Positions 22,501-31,500 of a DNA stretch of 34,029 nucleotides are shown piece after piece. Numbering within the stretch: position 1 is the first letter of the stretch; each line of letters opens with the position of its first letter. Made by a program: the position numbers and the translations under genes. This stretch comes from Planctomycetota bacterium (GTDB taxonomy: Bacteria > Planctomycetota > MHYJ01 > JACPTZ01), in contig JACPTZ010000188.1 of the NCBI GenBank assembly GCA_016192525.1, forward strand, positions 1-34,029, in the 5' to 3' direction. The notes under the pieces were generated by a model. The model was not told the DNA's origin and ran no database searches. It was given only the letters and a program-made list of their open reading frames with translations.

Positions 22501-25500
22501 AGATTGCCGGCCCCCGCGAACTCGGTGCCTCCTCCCGTGGCATTGTAGGCCCCGCCGCAGTCGAGCGTGCCGCTGCCGATCTTCAGGGTGGAGCCGGTGT
22601 TCACGCTCACGGCGCCCGAGACAGTCGCGTCATACTGGGAAAGGTCGAATGTTCCCCCCCCGCTCACCGTCAGATTCCCGGCCACGGCAACGTCTCCGCC
22701 CAGCGTGGCCGTCCCGACTGTCTTCGGAATGTCGAGATGGTAGTACTGGGCGACGTTGTCGACCGTCTGAGCGCCTCCGGAGTTGTATCGCACCGTCCCT
22801 TGAGAGGCGGAGAGCGAGCCGAGATCTGTAACGGCCCCGCCCAGTTCCAGAAGCCCGGCGCCGGAGAACGAGATTGTCCCCCCCGTCCCGTCGAACGTGC
22901 CCGTGGTCACATCGAGCGTCCCGGCGCCGATCGAGATCGTCCCCGCGTTCGTCACGTTGCCGGAGACGGTCGTGTTGGCGCTCCCCACCGAGAGGGCGCC
23001 GAGTTCCACCGCCAGGTTGCCTCCGACGTTCACCCCGACCCCCGCGGGCAAAGAGACGGTCCGCCCGCTCGATCGGATCGTCAGGTGGTTGTACCCCGTC
23101 ACGCCATTCCGGCTGATCGAGTAGTTGGAGTCCGTCCGATCGAAGCGGACCGAGCTGGTGGACGGGGTGAGCCAGACGGTCGGGTCGGCGGGGAAGGCGA
23201 CGGCGCCGCCGAAGTCGACGCGGCCTCCTCCGCTGAAGACGATCGTGGCGCCGGAGGTGATCGCGCAGGGGCCGTTGAGGTCGAGGACGCCGGTGGAGAT
23301 GGAGATCGAGCCGACGCCGGGGGGAGTAGGGTCGGACAGGGTCGTCGTCCCCGCAACCGTCACTGTCCCGGAACCGATGTCGTAGTTCCCATCCGAGACC
23401 GTGAGATCGTGCGCCACCGTGGTGTTGCCGGCCGAACCGGACGCCGTGCCTGTGGTCTTGTTGATGGTCAGATCGTAGTAGTCGTAGGCGTCCACGGTTT
23501 GCGCGCCGGGTCCGTCGAACACCACCTTCCCGGTTCCCGCCGTGAAGGCGCCGAGCGCCGATCCGCCTTCGATCCGCATCTCCCCACCCGTAGTGAAGAC
23601 CAGGCTCCCGCCGGCCCCGTTGAAGGTGAAAACATCCAGGAGGTGACTGCTCCCGGCGGCGAAGGTGATCGTCCCGTCGTTCGTCGTGGTGTTGAGGACC
23701 TGGACGGTGATGCCGTCGGCGATCGTCGTATTCGATCCGATGCTCACCGTCCAGTTGTCGAAGGCCGCGCCGAGCGTACCGCCGATGGTCTGGGACGAAC
23801 CATTGAAGGTGAAGGAATCCGAGCCGCCCGAGGAGAGCGTCCCGCCGTTCCGGGTCCAGTGTCGGCCGATCGTGAACGAGGCGTTCCGCGCGGCGAACGT
23901 TCCGGCCGCGGCGTCGAGCGTGAGGTCGCGGGCGACGTTGACGGCGGTGTTCGCGGTGGCGGGCGCGGAATCGGCGTCGAATCCGCCGGTCGCAAGTGTG
24001 AAGTCGTTCGAGAGGTTCAGGGTCCCTCCATCCGGGACCGTGGCGAACGCCCCCCCTCCCAACTGGAACGTGACGTTGTAGTAGGTGACCCCCGTCGTGA
24101 AAACCGTCTGAGCCACCGAGGCGTCGTAGATGAAGATGCTCGCCCCCGCGGTGAAGGTCCCCAGGCTGGTCACCGCGCCCGAGGCGCGGATCGTGGAGGC
24201 CCCCACGCAGGTAAGTGAGCCGCCAACGAGATTGATGGAGCCGTTGGCATCCAGCGTGCCGGTCCCGATCTGGAGCGTCCCCGTCCCGCCGGCCGTTTGC
24301 ACCGCGCCGTTCACGGCCAGGGTGACGGTCCCCACGTTGAGCACCCCCGCCGTCATCGTGAGGTTCGCAGCCACCGTCGTGTTCGTCGTGAGCGTGGCCG
24401 TGCCGCCCGTCTTGTTCGTCGTCAGATTCGCGATCTGCCCGTCCCCGGCGACCGTGCCGCCGGGGTTCAAGTTCTGGTCGGCGGACCCACGGATCGAGAC
24501 TGTCCCGGCCGTCATGTTCAAGGCCCCGGTGGAGTCCACGGTGAGATCACCGTAGACGTCGAGGATATTGGCCGCGCTGATCGTGAGAAGGCCATTCGTG
24601 ATCAGGATCGACTTGCAGGCGCCGTTTACGTCGAGGGTCGGATCGTTGATACGATCGTCAATCCGGATGGTGTCCGTGGAGAGGGGTGCATTGGCCGGGC
24701 TCCAGTTTGTGCTGACGCTCCAGGCCGTGCTGGTGGCACCCGTCCAGACCTTGTAGACAGCCCAGACAATCTCCCCGGGCGTCACGCTCCCCGCCTCGCT
24801 GTCGTTCTCGCCCGCGGCGCCCGCCCCGGCCCCGGAGGCGGAGAGCAACTCCACCGTGCCGGTGAATCCGGCGCCGGAGCTGGTGACGTTGTATTGCGGT
24901 GGCGCCGCCGCCGGGTTTACGGTTCCGAAGGAGCAGTCCGAGAATGAATACGCCGTTGCCGAAGACTGTCGCATGTTCAGGAAAGAGCAATAGCCGTACG
25001 ACACCGCCGCCGTGGCGATGTTGGAAAAGGTCACATTGTCGATGTCGCAGGATGTGGAAGCATCGCTCATCACGTGAACACCGTCGCCATTCGTGTAGGA
25101 GAGGTTGAGCCCGTTCACCGCCACCCGGCCGCCGTTCCGGACCGTGAGGGCAAAGCGGAGGGGAGTGACGGGATCGGTCGTGGTGATCGCCGGCGTCCCG
25201 CCGGTGGAAGAGGTCGCCAGGGCGCCTCCGGAAGTGACGGCAGTCCCGATGGACAGCGAAGTCGCGAGCCGGAGCGTGGAATTCCCGGCCATCGAGAGGG
25301 TGGAGACCCCGGTGACGGTCGCTCCGCCCGCCACCTCCATCACCGACGACGCCGGAAGTGAGAGCGTGCCCGCGACGACCTCCAGAAGGCCGCCCACCGC
25401 GATGGTCCCTCCGGTCGCGGCCGTTACGATCTGGCCCGTGGCGTTGACGCGCAGATCGTAGTACGGGGCCACGCGGAGCGTCTGGGCCGATCCCGTGTCC

Positions 25501-28500
25501 TGGTAGATCACCCGCGAGGTCCCGGCGGTGAAGGTGCCGAGGCTCGTCACGGGTCCGTCCAGTTCGAGGACGGCGCTCCCGCCGGAGAGATTCACGGCGC
25601 CGCCCGTGGCGTCGAAGGTCCCGTCGGCGTGGATTGTACCGCCGATGGCCCGAAGGACGCCGGGTACTGAGATGTGGCCCGAGACCAGGATGCCGCTCGA
25701 GCCGAGGTCGAGCGTCCCCGCGGTGATCGTCAGATTCCCGCCGAGGGTGAACGCACCCGCGGCGGTGGATGTCTGCCCGGACCGGTCCAGAGTGAGGTGG
25801 TGGTAATTCGAGGGCGCCGGGACGAGAACTTGCTGGTCCGCCGCCCCGGGCTGACGGTAGACCACCGTGCACCCGGTGGCGCTGGTAAACGACCCGAGAC
25901 TTGTCACGGCGCCGCGGAGGGTGAGCGTTCCGCCGGAGGTGAACGCCACCGACCCGGAGGCGTTGGCCGTGAAGGCGCCTCCTGCATCGAGGGCGCCGGA
26001 GTCGATCGTGAGCGTGGCTCCGTTGGCCACGGTGGCCGCGCCCGAGACGGTGACGGTGTACCCCCCCACATTGAACAGCCCGCTCGTCACCGTGAGCGCT
26101 CCTCCCACGGAGAACGACCCGGTGACCAGACCGGTGGCCGCGGTGAGCGCGATCTCGAGGTTGTTGTACGTCACGGGCCGGACGCTCTGGGTCAGGCTGC
26201 CGTCATACCGCACCGTGCCCGATCCGCCCGAGAAGGTCCCGAGACTGGTCACGATCCCGCCCAGACGGAGCGACCCCGCGCTGGTGAAGGTGACCGCCCC
26301 GCCGGAGGCGTCGAACGAGCCGTTCGCATCCACCAGCCCCGCCGGCTGGATCTCCAGCGTGCCCGGTATGACCGCGGATCCGTCCACGGTCAGGGTGGCC
26401 CCGGTGACCGCGAGGGTGGAATTCACCGTGAGCGTGGCGCCGGTCGAAACCCCGACGGCCGCGGTGATCGACTTCGTCCCGGTCCCGGAGACCGTCAGAG
26501 AGGCGAGCGATGTGGCGACCGCCCCGCCGAAGGACTGCGCGGCGCCGTCGAGGGTGACGAGACCCGTGGTCACGGTGAAGGTCCCGGCCGAGTGCAGGAA
26601 GTTGCCGGCGAGATTGAGGTTCTGGGCGCCGAGCGTGAAGGTCCCGGAGGAAGACATCGTGAGGGCGCCCTCGACGTCCAGCGCGTTCCCGGCTGATAAG
26701 CTCCCGGCGTTTTGCACGGTCAGGTTGCCGTTCACGTCGAGGATTGCGAGCGCCGACGCGGTGGCCGTGGATGCCGCCGACTTGTCGATCGTGAGATGGT
26801 TGTAGGTGAACAGGTTCGAGGGAATCGTCTGCGCCGATCCGCCGCCCAGGACGATCGTGCCGGTCGTCGCGGTGAACGGGGTCGAGGAAAGACCGGTCAG
26901 CGTGGAGTCCAGGCGCAGGGTTGCGTCGCCGGAGAACGTGAGCGCCCCGGTCAGGTTGAAATCCGCGTTCGCGTCCAGGAGGGCCCCGGACCCGGCGAGA
27001 AACGTGATCGCCCCCGACCCGGCGACGGCCCCATTGGCGGTCAGCGTCCTTCCGGCGGCGATCTGCAGGGTGCCGGTCACGGTGAACGTCCCACCGGCCG
27101 AGATCGTCGCCGCCCCGGACGGGTTGACCTGCACCGTCGATCCGCCGGCGATCTGGATGTCATTGAAAGTGGACGAGGCGCTGCCGCCGATCGTCTGCGT
27201 CGCCCCGCCGTCGAAGGTGAACGTCCCCGCCCCGGCGGAGAAGGTCCCGCCGTCGTGCGTGAAGTGGCCCGCCAGGGTGTGCGGAAAGGCGCCGGCGCTG
27301 AAGGTCCCGGCCCCGGACTCGATGGAGAGGTTCCCGGCCAGATCCATCACCGCTCCGGCGGTGAGACTGCCTGAGATGAGTCGCAGATTGCCGCTCAGAA
27401 CGAGTGTGGCTGCGGCGGAGGTGGTCGCGGTGCTGCCGCCCGTCTTGGCGATCTCGAGGTGGTTGTACGTCACGCCGAGCGTCCGAACGGTCTGTGCTCC
27501 CCCGCCGTCGTACGCCACCGTCCCGGTTCCGGCCGTGAATGCGCCCAAGCCGCCGGTCGGCATCGTCCCTGCGAGTTCCAGCCGCCCCGCCCCGGTGAAC
27601 TCCACGGTCCCACCCGACGAGGCGTCGAAGGCCCCCTTCACGTCGAGTCGCCCCGTGCCGATGCGCAGCGTGCCGGCGGCGCCGAGGGTGACGTCACCAG
27701 CACCGGTGGTGCCGACCGTGAGCGTGTTCGAGCCCACGTTCAGGGGACCGCTGGTGACCGTCAGGTTGTTGATGACGACCAAATCCTCGAGGAGCGTGAC
27801 GTTGCCGCTCCCGAACTTGTTCACCTCCATGTTGTAGAACGGCGAGCCGCCAGGCGAGATGCCGGGAAGGTCGCCGCGGATGACGATGGTACCGGCCGTC
27901 ATCGAGAGCGTACCGGTGTTGATGAAGTCGCCGTAGACGTTGAGGGGAAGGCTCGAATTGATGGTGAGAACGCCGGTAGAGATGTTAATCGCGGCGCATG
28001 TTCCCCCGGCACCGTCGAGGATGGGGTCGTTCGCGACATCGGGGATCGTAACATCGGCATCCTGCGTCGGAATGCCCCCGGTCCAATTCCCGCCGTCGTT
28101 CCACGAGGTGCCGATCGCGCCCGTCCAGATCGTGCCAAGCACCCATTGGATCGTGCTGGTCGGACTGGCGTTCGGGTCTGTCCCGATGTCGTGATCGTTC
28201 TCGGTGGCGGTGCCCCCGTTCGTGAAGAAACTCATGTAGATCTGGCCGCCGGCCCACGAGGAGTCGGTGCGAACGGTGTACTGTGGCGATCCGTTGTACG
28301 TGTGGCCGGTAAAGGAGAGACTCACCCCGCCGGCGCCGAGTTCCATGTTGAGAAACGCGCCTGTGCCCTCGGGGTTGTTGAAGGTAATGTCGTCGCAATC
28401 GATCCCCGTGGTGAGGGCCCCGGGGTTGAAATGCAGCCCCCGGTTGGCGCTGGTGTAGGGGCTCGTCACCGTCAGGCCCTTGATCGTCGCCAGTCCTCCG

Positions 28501-31500
28501 GAGAGGATCTCGAAGCCGAACCGGGTCGTCCCGGGCATGTCGCTCGTCACGGTGGGAAACGACGGACCGGTGTTGGAGAGAAGTGTCCCGCCGATCGCGA
28601 TGATGGTGGTGTCCGCCATCGTCACGCCGGAGCCGGTGGCCCCGCCCTTGAGTTCCAGCGTGGCGCCGAAGGAGACGATCAGGTCGTTACCGGCGCCGCC
28701 ATCGCCTTCGACCCTGAAATCGACCGCCGCAGGCACGAGGAACTTCCCCGAGGAGACGGTGAGAACCCGATCAACGGTGAAATCCCCCTCGGCCGTGAGC
28801 GTCCTCGCCGCGCCCGGATCCAGCGTCAGATTGCGATACGTGAGCGCTTCGACGGTCTCCTCCCCGCCGGTGTAGTTGTAGAGCACCGTGCTCGAGCCGG
28901 CCCCGGCACTGAAGAAGTCGAAGTCCGTGACCGGTCCCGAGAGTTCGAGCGTGCCGGCGCCCGTGATCGTGACGGTGCCGCCGGTCGCCACGAACGAACC
29001 GTTCAGGTCGACGGTCGCCGTGGCGAGGCTGATCTCGCCGGCCACGGTGGCGGTCCCGGCCACCGTCAGGTTGTTTGTCAAGAGGTCGAGAACGGTGTCC
29101 AGGCCTCCATTCTCAGCGATGGTGAGGTTGTTGGAGACAATGATCGCCCCGACGGCCGTGGCGGTCCGGGCCGCCGCACCGCCCGTCCCCTTGCTGAGAA
29201 CGAGGTTGTAGTAGGTGGTCCCCACCACGGTCTGTCCGGAGATCGCGTCGTCGTACACGATCGTCCCGTTCCCGACCGTCAGGGTCCCAAGGCTCGATAC
29301 CGCCCCGCCGAGCAGGAGCTGCCCCGTTCCGGAGGCGCCGAACGAGACGATCCGGCTCCCGAACCCCGCTCCTCCTCCGAACGAGGTGTTGGCGTCGAGG
29401 ACGGAGGATCCCGTGATGTATATTCCGCCCCCCGCGAGGATCTCCGTATCTGTGACGGCCCAGCCGATCGTGGCCGTCTGGCCGCCGTTGTCCACCTCGA
29501 TCTCGTAGTAGCCCCCCTCGGCCGGGATCGTCTGACCGGCCGACGTGTTGGCGAAGCGGACCCGGCTCGTCCCGGCCGTGAAGGTCCCCAGATCGATCGT
29601 AGTCCCCCCGGTGAGGTTGATCAGCCCGGCGCCGGTGCAGGTGACGGCCCGCGGCGCCGTGACATTGATCCCGCCGGCCGCCGTGAGGATCGAGGACCCG
29701 ACCACCGTGAGCGTCCCGCCCAACGACGCGTCGGTTAGGGCCGCGGCCGCCGTGGCGGTGCGGGCGGAGGCGGTCCCTCCAGCCCCCTTGTCGATCACGA
29801 GGTTGTTGTAGTTCACCGACGCGATGTTTTGCCCGGCGGTGGTATCGTCGTAAATGACGGTGCCCGTTCCCGCCGTGAACGTGCCCGTCCCGGCGACGAG
29901 CGCGCCCACCGACCCGCTCAGATTCAGTGTCTCGCCGCCGACGAAGGTGACGCTCCGGTTCCCCGCTCCAGAGAGATCGAACGCCGCATTCACGTCCAGA
30001 GTGGTACCCACGTCGAGGGTGAGGGTCTGGATCCCGGACGTGGCGCCGTTGCCGAGGGTCGTCTGGTTCACGGCGAAGCCGATCGTCGCCGTCCCGCCCC
30101 CCGAAAACATGAGGTTGTAATAGTTGTAGGCGAGGACGGAGAAGTTCGTGACCTGCGAGTAGTCGATCGTCCCGTTTCCCGGCATGAGGGTCCCGAGGCT
30201 GGTCACGCTGTCGTCCAGCCGAAGGATGCCCACCCCGGAGGCCCCAAACGTGATGGTCCGACCTGTGGCATCCGTCGTCCCGAAGACCGACGCCATGACG
30301 GAGGGGGGGGCGTCATCGGTGATCGTGAGGGTGTTCCCGAGGTTGGTCGGGCTGATCGTCTGGATCGTGACGAGGTTGCCGGGCGCCCCGATGCGCCCGA
30401 TCTCAATGTTGTAGTAGTTCACCCCGGGAATCGTGAGCGAGGTGTCCCCGGTGTACTGAACCGTCCCGTTCCCCGCGGTGAAGGCGCCCAGCGAGGCGAC
30501 GGTCCCGCGGAGGATGAGCCGGCCGGTCCCGAGCGCCCCGAAGGTCACGGTCTGCCCTGTCTGGTCGAACGAACCCGAGCAGTCCAGTGTCGACGCGCTG
30601 GAGAGCGTCAGACTGTTGTCGATGCTGGTGGTGGTGACGGCAAACCCGATGGAGGCGGTGCGGCCGCCGTTGTTCACTCGGAGGTCCCAGTAATTCGTGT
30701 TGTAGACGGTCTGATCGGCCGCCGTGTTGTCGTAGATGACCTCGCTCGTCGCCCGGGTGAAGACGCCCAAGTCCGGCGTCACGTCGCCGCTCAGGTAGAG
30801 TTTGCCGGTGCCGGTGAAGGCGACGTTGCCGCCGGTGGCGCTGAAGAGTCCGTTCGCGTCGATAATCCCGGTGGAAGCGCTCAGGGTCCTGCCGCCCAAG
30901 ACGGCGGTGTTCCCGTTGATGGTCAACGTGTTGGCCCCGACGGCGAACGCCCCCATCTCCACGGACAGGTATCCTGCAAGGGAGAGGTTCTGACCGAGCG
31001 TGATGACGTCGGCCGCATCGACCGGGCTGATCACCAACTCGTAGAGTTGGTTCAGCTGGTCCGTGTTGTTGATCCCTGAAATGGTGTATCCCGCGGTGGC
31101 GCCGGTGATCGGCGCGAAGGACAGGGTACCTTGGGTAATCGTGGAGCCGACAGCCACGGCGATCGGATTGCCGCTCTCGCGTGTGAGCGTAGTGGAGAAG
31201 GCGCCGTCGTACTGACCGCCATTCACGGTGAAGTTGTTCGTCACGGTCACACTCCGAAGCAGGGTCGTCTTCTTGCCCGGGCTCGCCGCGTTGAGATTGA
31301 AGAAACTGGGGTCGCTCGCTCCGGAAATCTCGCTGACGCCATCAAGGGAACCGGTCATGCTGACCGTACCCGCGACGGCGCCCTGACGGGCGACAAACGT
31401 GGCCGCGCCGGTCCGCCCGCAAACAAAGTCATTTCCGATGCTGTGGGACCGGGCGGTGGTGGTGGTCGTCCCCATCACCGTCGTCCCCGCCTCGATCAGG

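Noticed and set aside
22374-29738. Long plus-strand open frames (for example 22374-24218 and 27459-29738) opposite the giant gene
   Set aside because: They are antisense to a signal-peptide-bearing repeat gene and read as Arg/Gly/Pro-rich low-complexity protein without domains or ribosome sites; they arise from few stop codons in GC-rich repeats.
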